From positions 1 to 37,303 of IMG/VR virus record IMGVR_UViG_3300021963_000328: a stretch of DNA of 37,303 nt, one strand, 5' to 3'. The stretch's first letter is position 1. Every line of letters begins with the position of its first letter. The position numbers and the translations under genes are program-made. Positions 30,404 through 37,303 of this stretch are shown here, piece by piece. The DNA comes from a virus. Under the pieces are notes generated by a model, which did no database searches, had not been told where the DNA came from, and saw only the letters and a program-made list of their open reading frames with translations.

Positions 30404-30717
30404 CGGATGTTGATCGGCTTTGCGTAGAGCGTGCCGCCAGCACTGATCTGAATGGCGCTAACACGCCACGGAGCGCCTGTACCACCACCACCGCCGGGCT
30501 GCGGGACGTAGATCGGCACCGGGGTTCCGGCAGGCAGCGGAATGTCCGCCGTTGTGGCGGTAGCACTTTCGCCGACGCGCACGTAGGCGTCAGTCGTGCA
30601 CCACACCAGCACGCCTTGTGGGCCAGCGTTCCATCCGGTTACAGAACCAGCGGTTCCAGTGTAAGAGACGCTTTGTGTGGCAAAACCAGCGTCATTGCAG
30701 GGGCGGAGGAGTTCCAT
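30400..30717 (-). CDS. Small structural protein (105 aa)
   Basis: Beta-rich: VSYTGTAGSVTGWNAGPQGV, VLVWCTTDAYVRVGESATA, DIPLPAGTPVPIYVPQPGGG, ending TLYAKPINIR. The pattern VRVG.....A...D.PL.A..P resembles small beta-barrel accessory head or tail proteins in podophages. ATGA overlap joins it to the lectin-like gene, suggesting that the two products work together. Confidence 0.75.
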   Translation of the reverse strand: MELLRPCNDAGFATQSVSYTGTAGSVTGWNAGPQGVLVWCTTDAYVRVGESATATTADIPLPAGTPVPIYVPQPGGGGGTGAPWRVSAIQISAGGTLYAKPINIR

Positions 30718-30726
30718 ATTCGATCC

Positions 30727-31089
30727 TTATGCCAAAAATTTCAACTTATACAACGTCGAGTAGTACTGCCCCACAATCTCGTCGATTATGTTTTGCAGTG
30801 GTGTGCAATCCTTATCGACCACATCATAGCGTACTTTTTCGATTTCGTCAGCCTGATCCTGCAAAAACTCGACAACATTGCTGGTTTTTTTGGCGGACAT
30901 GAGCGCAATTGGGCCGATAAGGCCGTATTTGCCTTGGTAGGCTTCGGCAAATTTGTCGGCCAAATCGACGATAGCGTCGTAAAATTCGTTGAGCGCGACG
31001 TGCTTTGCATAGCTGCGTGTGTTCAGATGCACCGAATGCGTGACATCCCGCGCCAGAAAGAACATTCCTACAAACTCAGCGCATTTCAT
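30727..31089 (-). CDS. DUF5856-like helical protein (120 aa)
   Basis: Start at ATG 31089 in a TGATG overlap with the portal stop. The protein is all-helical: MKCAEFVGMFFLARDVTHSVHLNTRSYAKHVALNEFYD, then DLADKFAEAYQGKYG and VVEFLQDQADEIEKV. This matches small phage proteins annotated as DUF5856, which resemble Dps/ferritin-like bundles. His, Glu and Asp residues are placed in a way that could hold metal, but catalysis is not shown. It lies directly after the portal. Confidence 0.8.
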   Translation of the reverse strand: MKCAEFVGMFFLARDVTHSVHLNTRSYAKHVALNEFYDAIVDLADKFAEAYQGKYGLIGPIALMSAKKTSNVVEFLQDQADEIEKVRYDVVDKDCTPLQNIIDEIVGQYYSTLYKLKFLA

Positions 31090-33320
31090 CACATCATTCC
31101 TTCGGGAGTTTCGATGGTTTCGGGGGCCATTTCAGGTTGTTCAGGTACTTCAGGTGCCTCTGGAACTTCCATTTCAGGCATTTCGCGCATCTCAGGCGCG
31201 CCGCCAATCAGATCGCCTGTGTCGAGGGCAGCCGCAATAGTGCCCATCACAATATCCTGAATTTGCTCTGGCGTCATGCTGTTCTGAACAGCCGTGATGC
31301 GCTTTGTTTCAGCGTCGTACGCTTTGACCTGCGCTTCAAACTCATCAATGGCCAATTTCTGCTGTTCGGCGCTGTCTTGGATATTCTGCATGATGTCGGT
31401 GACGCGGTTCAGTTCTTGCGTCATCGCTTCGATCTGCTGTTGTGCTGCCATCAGTTCAGGCGATTGATCGCCTTCCGACAGCACCTTGGGATCAAGGATT
31501 TTCTTGAACCGTTGCGCCATTTCCTGCGCGCCGGGCCAATCCATGTTCTTAATGAACAGATCGCCTGCAACTGTCCAAAGCTGCGGGTTGGTCTGCAAAA
31601 TCTGGCTCATGGCGTCGAGGGCTTCCTGACGCTTGGTCATGTAGCCCGGACCCGTTGTGACCATTACGTCGTACGTACCGACGCCGGGGTTGTAGACCTT
31701 TTCGATCAGCGCGCCGGTCTGCACGTCACGGATTTCCTTGACGGGTTCCGGCTGCATCGGGTTGAACTTGACCATATCGACTTCGCCATCAACACCGATG
31801 ATGCGTGCAATGCGCTGTGTGTCGTAAATCTTCGGGATCAGATCGACGATCTGGCGGGTAATGTGACGGATCGCACGGGCCAGATTGTCAACGTAATGAT
31901 ACGTACCGACATCGCCCTGCTTTTCACGGGCCAGAATGGCCTTTCCAGACCGCTCATTGCCCTGCATACCGAGCGAGGCGTCATATTGCCCTGTGGTGCC
32001 CTTAATATCGTCAGCAGCCCCCATTTTGGCCTGTATGAGGCCCGTTTGAGGCAACGGTGGGGGCGCGCGCTGCGGGAGGGGCAAGACACTGCCAGCGCCG
32101 TCCGTTACGTCGGGATTGACTTCCAAATACGGCCAGTTGGTCGTATTGGCAGTCTTCCACTGCATCTCATAGCCTTCAAACTGCCCACCATAGCCGATAA
32201 ACGGCGCCTTGGGGGCCAAAGCCAACATCTCGGCCTCTTGGCTCGTCCAGTAGTTGTACATGCGCTGTGCGTCTTTAGCATTGCGCACAAGGCCAGAGAT
32301 GAACAGACGGCCTTCAACTTCCCATTCGTTACCGATAACGCGGACGACGGGTATCCATTTGCCCGGCCATTCGCGCTCATCGAGCACGTCAAAGCCGTTG
32401 GTCTTCATCCACATGACCTTCTTGCGGTCTACCTCACGGCTGCGGATAGGACGGCCAAACATGGCCATAAGCTGCTTGTCTTGCGCCGTGTTGGCAAATG
32501 CAGTCTGATTGTCGGGGTACAGGTGCAGCGTCGCGCGCTCATAGACATAGTAGAAATACTCCGCGATGCGGATCGTATCCTCTTGTATCCATGACGACAG
32601 CCCCTGATCGCCCACACCTTGGCTGTACAGCGTCGAGATGGGCGACGCATCCGGGAACATGCGTTCATACTCGTCTCTAAGGATGTCCTCAGTGATGAAG
32701 CACCACTCAGCGTCAGCACCGCATGGGTCTTGGATCGTCGGGTCCATGTAGACGCTGAACGCATTGCGGATGCGCCCGATGCGGATGTCCTGATCGAAAC
32801 TCTCTTCGTTGCAGTACTCAGTCAGCAGCCGGATGTAGCCTTCGCCGTACGTGACCTGATTGTCGCAAGCCGTATCGTAAGCCACGTCGGCATCCGACAT
32901 GTACTCAATGTGCCGCACGACGCCGTTGAAAATCTCAGCGACCTGCACGTCAGCGTTGTCGTCCGCGGGGATGACCTTACCGCTGGGCCGGTTCTGACGT
33001 TGCTCGTTCGTTACCTGACGGACGTGCTGCGGCAGCTTGTTGATTGTCAGGCAAGGACGTGCGTTGATCGTTTGGCCCTGCACCGCACCGCGCGTTGCCA
33101 GCACGTCTGCTGGCCACTGCCACTGATTGTCGGGGCTGCCCGCCATGAAGCGGAGATCGTCCAGTTCGTCTTCACGGCTGTCCGAGTACGCTGCCTGCGC
33201 CATTTGCAGGCGGGAGCGCATGGTCGCCATTTTGTCGTCATCGCGCGACGTGGACTTTGCAGGGTTAGACCCTACGTTTGCGACCTTGCCAGCCGTGTTG
33301 ATACCTGTCGGATCGGCCAT
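31089..33320 (-). CDS. Portal protein, P22 gp1 family (743 aa)
   Basis: The N-terminal part has EDELDDLRFMAGSPDNQWQWP, RPCLTINKLPQHVRQVTNEQRQNRPSGKV and DVQVAEIFNGVVRHIEY, as in P22-type portals. The middle holds TYGEGYIRLLTEY and the C-terminal third a long coiled coil (AAQQQIEAMTQELNRVTDIM, EQQKLAIDEFEAQVKAYDAE). The length is near P22 gp1 (725 aa). The end is Glu/Met/Pro-rich (PEMREMPEMEVPEAPEVPEQ). It forms the ring through which DNA enters and leaves the head. Confidence 0.94.
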   Translation of the reverse strand: MADPTGINTAGKVANVGSNPAKSTSRDDDKMATMRSRLQMAQAAYSDSREDELDDLRFMAGSPDNQWQWPADVLATRGAVQGQTINARPCLTINKLPQHVRQVTNEQRQNRPSGKVIPADDNADVQVAEIFNGVVRHIEYMSDADVAYDTACDNQVTYGEGYIRLLTEYCNEESFDQDIRIGRIRNAFSVYMDPTIQDPCGADAEWCFITEDILRDEYERMFPDASPISTLYSQGVGDQGLSSWIQEDTIRIAEYFYYVYERATLHLYPDNQTAFANTAQDKQLMAMFGRPIRSREVDRKKVMWMKTNGFDVLDEREWPGKWIPVVRVIGNEWEVEGRLFISGLVRNAKDAQRMYNYWTSQEAEMLALAPKAPFIGYGGQFEGYEMQWKTANTTNWPYLEVNPDVTDGAGSVLPLPQRAPPPLPQTGLIQAKMGAADDIKGTTGQYDASLGMQGNERSGKAILAREKQGDVGTYHYVDNLARAIRHITRQIVDLIPKIYDTQRIARIIGVDGEVDMVKFNPMQPEPVKEIRDVQTGALIEKVYNPGVGTYDVMVTTGPGYMTKRQEALDAMSQILQTNPQLWTVAGDLFIKNMDWPGAQEMAQRFKKILDPKVLSEGDQSPELMAAQQQIEAMTQELNRVTDIMQNIQDSAEQQKLAIDEFEAQVKAYDAETKRITAVQNSMTPEQIQDIVMGTIAAALDTGDLIGGAPEMREMPEMEVPEAPEVPEQPEMAPETIETPEGMM

Positions 33321-33321
33321 A

Positions 33322-33462
33322 TTACTTCTTTTTGCCCTTTGCGGCTTCGCGCTTCACGCTGTACGCGATTGCTACAGCTTGTTTTTGCGGCTTACCAGCG
33401 CTTATTTCAGCCTTGATGTTCTTGCGGAACGCCGACTTGCTGGTCGATTTTACCAACGGCAT
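33322..33462 (-). CDS. Basic micro-protein before portal (46 aa)
   Basis: MPLVKSTSKSAFRKNIKAEI then SAGKPQKQAVAIAYSVKREA and a KGKKK end; about 13 of 46 residues are Lys or Arg. The motif K..KQAVAIA.S..R is recurrent in small podophage proteins coded between terminase and portal. The gene is one base from its neighbour at 33464. Possible DNA-binding or packaging helper; function unknown. Confidence 0.85.
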   Translation of the reverse strand: MPLVKSTSKSAFRKNIKAEISAGKPQKQAVAIAYSVKREAAKGKKK

Positions 33463-33463
33463 C

Positions 33464-33739
33464 TTACTTCGCCTTTTTGGACGGCGTTGGGCGCTCACGC
33501 ACGGTCGTACGGATGATGTTAGAGCCGCGGCGTGCCATCAACACATCGTCCGCTTCAGGCGCACGGGCTAGTTTGCCGGGCGTGACGGGGGGTGCAATGC
33601 CGTAAGAAGGCTTTTTAGGTGCCGATGCTGCTGGCTTAGGCGCAGGCTTACCCAGCTTAGGCATTGGCTTGGCCGGTTGCAGCTTAATCGTGACGCTTTT
33701 GCCCGTTACTGGCTTAAATCCGGTCGGTTTCGTAGCCAT
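33464..33739 (-). CDS. Basic Pro/Lys-rich protein (91 aa)
   Basis: The N-terminal 50 residues are low in complexity and rich in Pro, Lys and Ala (PAKPMPKLGKPAPKPAASAP), and the C-terminal part has DDVLMARRGSNIIRTTVRER. The ATG directly follows the TAA of the previous gene (TAAATG), so translation is coupled. Probably disordered and DNA-binding in part; no known family. Confidence 0.75.
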   Translation of the reverse strand: MATKPTGFKPVTGKSVTIKLQPAKPMPKLGKPAPKPAASAPKKPSYGIAPPVTPGKLARAPEADDVLMARRGSNIIRTTVRERPTPSKKAK

Positions 33740-33889
33740 TTATTTGCCTTTCTTAGCTGTTTTGGCGCTCTCACGGAACGCTTTAGCGGTTGGTGCACCC
33801 TTGGTGCCCGGTTTGCGCATTTTTTCGCCTGATCCAGCCTTTATGCGGGCCTTTTTAGCGTGAATGTTGGCGTATAGACCCGGTTTCAT
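33740..33889 (-). CDS. Basic small protein with PGLYANI motif (49 aa)
   Basis: I choose ATG 33889 (MKPGLYANIHAKKARIKAGS), in an ATGA overlap and well spaced from AAGGTGG; an ATG at 33895 is also possible. GLYANI.AK..RI..GSGEKMRKPG is a well-recurring motif of tiny podophage proteins near the terminase. The C-terminus is Lys/Ala-rich. Role unknown; its repeated company with terminase suggests packaging or head function. Confidence 0.85.
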   Translation of the reverse strand: MKPGLYANIHAKKARIKAGSGEKMRKPGTKGAPTAKAFRESAKTAKKGK

Positions 33890-34152
33890 GAGCATTTCCA
33901 CCTTTTCAGACTAGCTTTGGCACGTTCGCCGTTCTTAGCTTTGGCCGCAACGGCGCCCATGCGTGCGCAGAACGACTTTTTGCGCCCTGCATCAGCCTTT
34001 GTCTTCGGGTTGGGCGCTGGCGCCTTCAGTTTGGAGCCTGTAGCGGCATTATACTTGGCGCGGCCCTTAGCAGTCAGCCCTGCGCCCTTGGACACGGGCA
34101 GCTTTTCACCGCGTCCAACAGCCAGCGATACGGACTTCTTCTTATCGGGCAT
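33886..34152 (-). CDS. DUF6321-like basic protein (88 aa)
   Basis: Start taken at 34152 (MPDKKKSVSLAVGRGEKLPV), overlapping the terminase stop by TAATG. KGAGLTAKGRAKYNAATGS, then KTKADAGRKKSFCARM and ERAKASLKRWKC match the DUF6321 pattern seen beside terminase genes. Strongly basic. The conserved KSFCARM with Cys may make a DNA- or protein-contact site. Function is unknown. Confidence 0.85.
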   Translation of the reverse strand: MPDKKKSVSLAVGRGEKLPVSKGAGLTAKGRAKYNAATGSKLKAPAPNPKTKADAGRKKSFCARMGAVAAKAKNGERAKASLKRWKCS

Positions 34153-35678
34153 TACGACCCCATCCAAGATGTAGCAATTCCACTCGAAGAATACGCCCCT
34201 ACGCGCTTCTTGTCAACGCGCGCTTCTCTGCTTGCCAGTGGGAACGCGAACGTCACCGCGATGGCGTCTGCGGCGTCTGGTGAGGCCAGCCCGCGGGCCT
34301 TCATGTCCTTCTTGCTTTCGAGAAAAATTGTCCCCTTGCTGTCGGGCTTGATGCGCGGCCCGATCAAGTCCGACTTCAGGAACCTATCGTTGGGCAGGTG
34401 GGCGTCCTTGAGCCATTCTCGCATCGCACCCCACATCTCAGCACGCTTGTTGCCGTACATGAGTTGCTTCATGGCCTTATTGCCGAAGTTGACGCCCCTG
34501 ATCTTGTACCGCTGTTCCTTGAGCCGATCTACGACGCCTGCTCCTAGCCCGCCTTCGTCGATCACGGTGATGGCCGGGTTGAACTCTTCGATAGCCTCAA
34601 TGACGTGCCCGACGACTTCCATCGTGTCTGCACCGCGCAGGCGGCGTATCTCGACGATGTCACGCCCCTGCCGGATGGCGATGACGGTCGCGTCGCTGCC
34701 GAAGCGTGCTGGATCGACGCCGATTGCGATGGGTGCGGTGTTGTCCTTGTGCTTGGGGCGCCGCATGGCGTCATCGACCAAGCTGACACCGATGAACTGG
34801 TCGTCGCCTTCGCTTGGGAACTGTCCATAAACCTCGACATTGGCTTGGTAGCTGTCAGCCCCATACTCGTCGATGATGCGCTGATAGACGTTCTTGTCGG
34901 TTCCTTCGACCGTGCGCGCGTCGATGTTGCGTGTGCGCCAGAACGCCCGCTTGGAGTTGAACGTCTCGTAGAAGTACCCCGTATTGCGACGCGGGTTGGA
35001 GAACGACAAGTGGAAGCGATGCGGCGTATTCTCCGTGAAAAAGCCATCACTGACCGACCAGATGCTGTCTGGAATACCGCTTGCTTCGTCAAATATGAGA
35101 CACACGCCGTCGAAGTTGTGGACGCCCGCGTACGCGTCAGGGTTCTCTTCCGACCACAGCCGCCCTTCGACGGACCAGTAGCGCGTGCCCTTGCGCAGGT
35201 CGCGCTCGACGATCTCGGTCAGCCACTTGGCTGGCATGATGCGTGTGGCGGCGATCTCGAACCAGTGGCTGTTGAGCGACATCGCCAGCCACTTGGTAAT
35301 CTCGGCCCATGTGACCGAGCGTAGCTGCGCTTCGGAGTTAGCCGACACGATGGTTGTCGATCCGATGCGTGTGGATAGCATCCAGATCACGACCCACGAG
35401 ACAAGGGCTGACTTGCCGATACCGCGACCCGACGCCACCGCCATGCGGAATGTATCGAAGTCCATCTTGCCTTGGTTGGCTTTGATGTGATCGCGCAGGT
35501 CCGCCAAGATGTCGCGCTGCCATTTGCGCGGCCCGTTGAAGTGTTCCAGCGGTGTGCCCGGTTCGCTCCACGGAAACGTCAGCAGCACGAACGCGAGTGG
35601 GTCATCCTTGATGCTTGGCGACCACAGCCTCGACATCAGTTCCATCTCGTCCTGCGCTGAGTAGATGGGCGTCTGCAT
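34152..35678 (-). CDS. terL: Terminase large subunit
   Basis: 508 aa. ATPase part: adenine-binding segment FNGPRKWQRDILADLRDH, Walker A VASGRGIGKSALVSW near residue 85, Walker B VCLIFDEASG near residue 195. Nuclease part of the RNase H fold: IGVDPARFGSDATV (first Asp), VIDEGGLGAGVVDRL and SPDAADAIAVTFAF (last Asp pair). It powers DNA packaging and cuts the concatemer. The start lies 77 bases inside the small-subunit gene. Confidence 0.95.
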   Translation of the reverse strand: MQTPIYSAQDEMELMSRLWSPSIKDDPLAFVLLTFPWSEPGTPLEHFNGPRKWQRDILADLRDHIKANQGKMDFDTFRMAVASGRGIGKSALVSWVVIWMLSTRIGSTTIVSANSEAQLRSVTWAEITKWLAMSLNSHWFEIAATRIMPAKWLTEIVERDLRKGTRYWSVEGRLWSEENPDAYAGVHNFDGVCLIFDEASGIPDSIWSVSDGFFTENTPHRFHLSFSNPRRNTGYFYETFNSKRAFWRTRNIDARTVEGTDKNVYQRIIDEYGADSYQANVEVYGQFPSEGDDQFIGVSLVDDAMRRPKHKDNTAPIAIGVDPARFGSDATVIAIRQGRDIVEIRRLRGADTMEVVGHVIEAIEEFNPAITVIDEGGLGAGVVDRLKEQRYKIRGVNFGNKAMKQLMYGNKRAEMWGAMREWLKDAHLPNDRFLKSDLIGPRIKPDSKGTIFLESKKDMKARGLASPDAADAIAVTFAFPLASREARVDKKRVGAYSSSGIATSWMGS

Positions 35679-36111
35679 GTTGGGTGTTATCCTCTAATTT
35701 GCTTATGTCCGTGTACAGCCCTTCGATCACGCGGGTCTGCGCGCGTTCCAAGGCGCCGATCACGCTGATCTGCTGGTCTACATTCACGTCGATCTGCTGC
35801 TTGGCGACCCAGCCATGCTGGTGCTTGAGTATCTCAAGGGCTGCCTTGCTGTCGCCGTCAGCGGCTGCCGCGTGCAGGGTCTTAGCCGCGACGTACTCGC
35901 CCTCGGCACGGCCCTTCTGCTCGGCCATCTCCACCAGCGGGTCGAACTCCGCCAGACGGCGGTACTGCGCTGGGGTCAAGCCAGAGGCTAGTGCAAGGCT
36001 GTCGCCCTTCAGGCCGAACTTCGCGGCTTCGTAAATCATCTCCAACCGCGCCTCAGTCGCCTGTGGGCGCTCCGGTGTGAACGGCAGGGAATAGAATGTC
36101 ATGTGCAGCAT
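35602..36111 (-). CDS. terS: Terminase small subunit candidate
   Basis: 169 aa from ATG 36111 (alternatives: ATG 36102, GTG 36153); no good ribosome binding site decides between them. EARLEMIYEAAKFGLKGDSLALASGLTPAQYRRL has the form of the DNA-binding helix-turn-helix of small terminases. AEQKGRAEGEYVAAKTLHAAAADGDSKAALEILKHQHGW is the usual helical core of this group. The C-terminus is acidic. It lies directly before terL, as expected. It should recognise the packaging site, which in P22-like phages lies in or near terS. Confidence 0.83.
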   Translation of the reverse strand: MLHMTFYSLPFTPERPQATEARLEMIYEAAKFGLKGDSLALASGLTPAQYRRLAEFDPLVEMAEQKGRAEGEYVAAKTLHAAAADGDSKAALEILKHQHGWVAKQQIDVNVDQQISVIGALERAQTRVIEGLYTDISKLEDNTQHADAHLLSAGRDGTDVEAVVAKHQG

Positions 36112-36459
36112 AATAGTTGCATTCGGTCTGGGATGCAAGTGGCGCGACGACACACCCCGAATATGCCGCCGCGCCTCCCCCGACCTTGACTATATACTGA
36201 AAAGCCAATTGCGTTGTCGGGATGGGACAGCGGTTTTTTAAAAAATAAAAAATAAAAAAAATAATTATTGTTCGCGTACCCAGCCCGTGACAGTCACCCC
36301 GCGCTCGGCCCCCACCCCCCGGCCTAAAAACTGCCAGCAAAAAGCATTAACATTTCTGCGCAGGATTTGGGCGCGGTCATTTGGCTTGGGCGGTTTAGGC
36401 TATGCGAAACCATTTTATGGGCGCGGCGATTGCGCATCATTTTATTTGGGCAGGCTAGG

Positions 36460-36475
36460 TTTACGTTAACGTAAA
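36460..36475. promoter_or_regulatory. Perfect 16-bp palindrome
   Basis: TTTACGTTAACGTAAA is a perfect inverted repeat with no spacer, so it is a better dimer-binding DNA site than an RNA hairpin. It lies between two iterons. A second perfect palindrome, CCTAAATTTAGG, is at 36725-36736 and is made of two facing TTTAGG iteron halves. Confidence 0.6.
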
Positions 36476-36555
36476 GCTTGGGCGGTTTAGGCTATCCTCA
36501 AACAACAACCCTCAAAGTCATGACAACCGGGGGAGAGAAAGCACCGGCCAAAGAG

Positions 36556-36573
36556 AGGGGGCTTTCCCCTTTT
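36556..36573 (+). terminator. Terminator-like hairpin in the control region
   Basis: AGGGG and CCCCT pair around a GCTTT loop, followed by TTTT. It stands directly before an iteron. It could stop leader transcription started near 36500, or act as a DNA structural element. The stem is short, so confidence is limited. Confidence 0.4.
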
Positions 36574-36761
36574 GGGCGGTTTAGGCTATTTAGGCTATCA
36601 ACTTACAGTCGCCAGAATTTATGCGCTATTGCGTCTCATTCTTAACTAACACTTTTTTTTAAATTTAAGACATATCCAATAGCCTAAACCGCCTAACCGG
36701 TCGTCAAGCCCGCGCAAAACGGCCCCTAAATTTAGGCTATCCTCAAATGTTTCATAACCTA

Positions 36762-36888
36762 AATCCATACCTAAACCGCCCAAAAAACAGCCTAACTGTG
36801 TTGCATGGCTAACACACCATCAAATGCCGCAACAAATCTTGCTGCAAAAATAGTCAAAGTTAGGCTATTTGGCCAAAATGGATGACTA
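36762..36888. repeat. 127-bp direct end repeat, right copy
   Basis: Identical to 1-127. Sequence to the left of it continues the control region, and sequence to its right differs from that at 128 onward. This makes it the join of the circular genome and also the branch point to an alternative early module. Confidence 0.95.
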
Positions 36889-36912
36889 CAATAATTTTGT
36901 TGCAAAAAGGGC

Positions 36913-36940
36913 TTGACGCTAACCTCAAAGTCTGTAGATT
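36913..36940 (+). promoter_or_regulatory. Early promoter of the variant module
   Basis: TTGACG (36913-36918), 16-bp spacer, TAGATT (36935-36940). The spacer holds CTAACCTCAAAGTCTG, the same as in the promoter at 4134. It leads to the 58-aa gene at 36970. The shared spacer suggests control by the same factor as the other early promoters. Confidence 0.65.
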
Positions 36941-36969
36941 GAGGATAGTTTCAACGGGAGCAAAACGAC

Positions 36970-37146
36970 ATGACTAACGCATACATCATTCATTATATGG
37001 GCAAGCTAGGCCCGTGCTATTCAGTAGAGTATGGCAAGGATGTATTCCAAGCCGTGCAATCTTTTATGGCCCTGCGCAAACTATCCCAAATCTATTTGGT
37101 GCGCCGCATGACAAATGCGCACAACACCGGCCCGGTCTATCTTTAA
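36970..37146 (+). CDS. Variant first early gene (58 aa)
   Basis: ATG 36970 follows CGGGAGCAAAACGAC. The product MTNAYIIHYMGKLGPCYSVE continues VFQAVQSFMALRKLSQIYLVRR and ends NTGPVYL. It is unrelated by eye to the 93-aa product at the equivalent left-arm position (241-522). Small, basic, mixed alpha/beta; no family recognised. As the first gene under an early promoter it may act on the host. It is followed by AAGGAGCAAACGAA and the next gene. Confidence 0.75.
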   Translation: MTNAYIIHYMGKLGPCYSVEYGKDVFQAVQSFMALRKLSQIYLVRRMTNAHNTGPVYL

Positions 37147-37158
37147 GGAGCAAACGAA

Positions 37159-37303
37159 ATGACAATGAAAAACGATCTATCTGCATTCGCAACCAAGGGT
37201 GAAGCAACAGTGGCGCGGCGTCTCGTCAAGGCCATGCTGGCCCGCGAACTGTCCGTCAGTGTCAATGACGGGGAAGAGTGGACAGTCAAGAAATCACGCG
37301 ACT
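37159..37303 (+). CDS. Partial gene, diverged copy of the 114-aa early gene
   Basis: Starts at ATG 37159 and runs off the end after 48 codons. The sequence is a diverged copy of 542-686. It keeps NDLS, ATKGEATVARRLV.AMLARELSVSVNDGE.WTVKKSRD, and most base changes are silent third-position changes. The last 26 bases are identical to the left copy. It is a related allele from another genome or a diverged duplicate; the window ends before its middle. Confidence 0.85.
   Translation, partial: MTMKNDLSAFATKGEATVARRLVKAMLARELSVSVNDGEEWTVKKSRD

Larger units (their letters stand above)
36389..36740. repeat. Iteron array GGCGGTTTAGGCTAT
   Basis: Full copies on the plus strand lie at 36389-36403, 36481-36495 and 36575-36589, and a full inverted copy at 36679-36693. 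The half unit TTTAGGCTAT is at 36589-36598 and 36731-36740. Further partial copies lie at 36770-36780 (inverted) and 36860-36868, and at 9-19 and 99-107. Most full copies follow TTG. Spacing of the first two steps is 92 and 94 bp. The copies look like binding sites of an initiator or regulator. Confidence 0.8.
36112..36969. other. Non-coding divergent control region, candidate origin
   Basis: No convincing gene is seen in 858 bases. The region contains, in order, the upstream side of terS with a TATATA element (36189-36194), an A/T-rich run (36236-36268), a GC-rich block, iterons and palindromes (36380-36740), a terminator-like hairpin, the 127-bp repeat, and an early promoter. Late genes leave it leftward and early genes rightward. 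This mix suits a replication origin with transcription control, though neither is proven. Confidence 0.6.

Noticed and set aside
31137-32594. Long open frame of 485 codons on the plus strand
   Set aside because: It lies antisense to the well-supported portal gene and has no family-like features or proper start signal; it is a by-product of the codon use of the portal gene.
36182-36215. TATATA element as the late promoter before terS
   Set aside because: No acceptable -35 hexamer at 15-19 bp was found on the minus strand, so it was not listed as a promoter; a late promoter using a phage-specific factor remains possible.
36236-36268. A/T run as a terminator tail
   Set aside because: No stable GC hairpin directly precedes it on either strand; a DNA-unwinding or spacer role is more likely.
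36287-36469. Possible 60-codon gene in the control region
   Set aside because: No ribosome binding site, unusual composition and it spans an iteron and the start of the palindrome; there is no coding-like pattern.
36389-36740. CRISPR array
   Set aside because: Repeats are only 15 bp, occur in both orientations and lack regular spacers; they look like protein-binding iterons.
1-37303. Integrase or lysogeny genes
   Set aside because: No tyrosine or serine recombinase, attachment-site pair or CI/Cro-like repressor pair was found, so a temperate life style is not supported by this window.

Overview
The window is an almost complete genome of a tailed bacteriophage with short-tailed (podovirus-like), P22-type virion genes. 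Portal, coat, gp4-like and gp10-like tail-plug proteins, a pectate-lyase-fold tailspike and a run of ejection-type proteins support this. No integrase, excisionase or tRNA gene was seen, so a lytic life style is likely. An M15-type peptidoglycan peptidase as endolysin points to a Gram-negative host. Base composition and start signals (AAGGAGCAAATGAC) would suit a proteobacterium, but the host cannot be named from the sequence.

Layout: (1) 0.24-4.5 kb, rightward early region of about 17 small, mostly unknown genes joined by ATGA overlaps, including a free-standing DnaA domain IV-like protein, several micro-proteins and, between two genes, a complete type II hammerhead ribozyme core (about 1381-1440). 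It ends at a strong bidirectional terminator (4484-4519). (2) 4.5-11.1 kb, leftward replication module: primase/SF3 helicase, a sigma-region-4-like HTH protein, family A DNA polymerase, a candidate ssDNA-binding protein and a Cas4/DUF2800-like nuclease. (3) 11.2-13.1 kb, rightward VRR-NUC nuclease, SNF2-type helicase and DUF3310 protein. (4) 13.1-14.4 kb, lysis region: two small membrane proteins and the M15 endolysin on the minus strand, with an HNH endonuclease gene on the opposite strand in the middle. (5) 14.4-36.1 kb, leftward late region. In transcription order it reads terS, terL, four small basic proteins, portal, accessory head genes, scaffold, coat, three terminator-separated small genes, tail plug proteins, two receptor-binding proteins, small tail genes, ejection proteins and lysis. 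(6) 36.1-36.97 kb, a non-coding region with iterons, palindromes and a terminator-like hairpin, from which late genes diverge leftward and early genes rightward. It is the best candidate for an origin and control region.

The first 127 bases recur exactly at 36762-36888, so the genome closes to a circle of about 36,761 bp. The contig nevertheless continues for 415 bases into a different version of the early left arm: another promoter, a different first gene, and a diverged copy of the second gene. A repeat of exactly 127 bases is what an assembly-graph junction at k=127 would leave. The right end is therefore best read as an alternative early module carried by related phages in the same sample; a real non-identical terminal duplication is the other possibility.

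Several control elements look connected. A CCTCAAA-containing motif sits inside the 16-bp spacers of three predicted early promoters. A GGCGGTTTAGGCTAT iteron is repeated in both orientations. A ladder of three hairpin terminators follows the coat gene. The hammerhead overlaps an alternative hairpin directly before a ribosome binding site.
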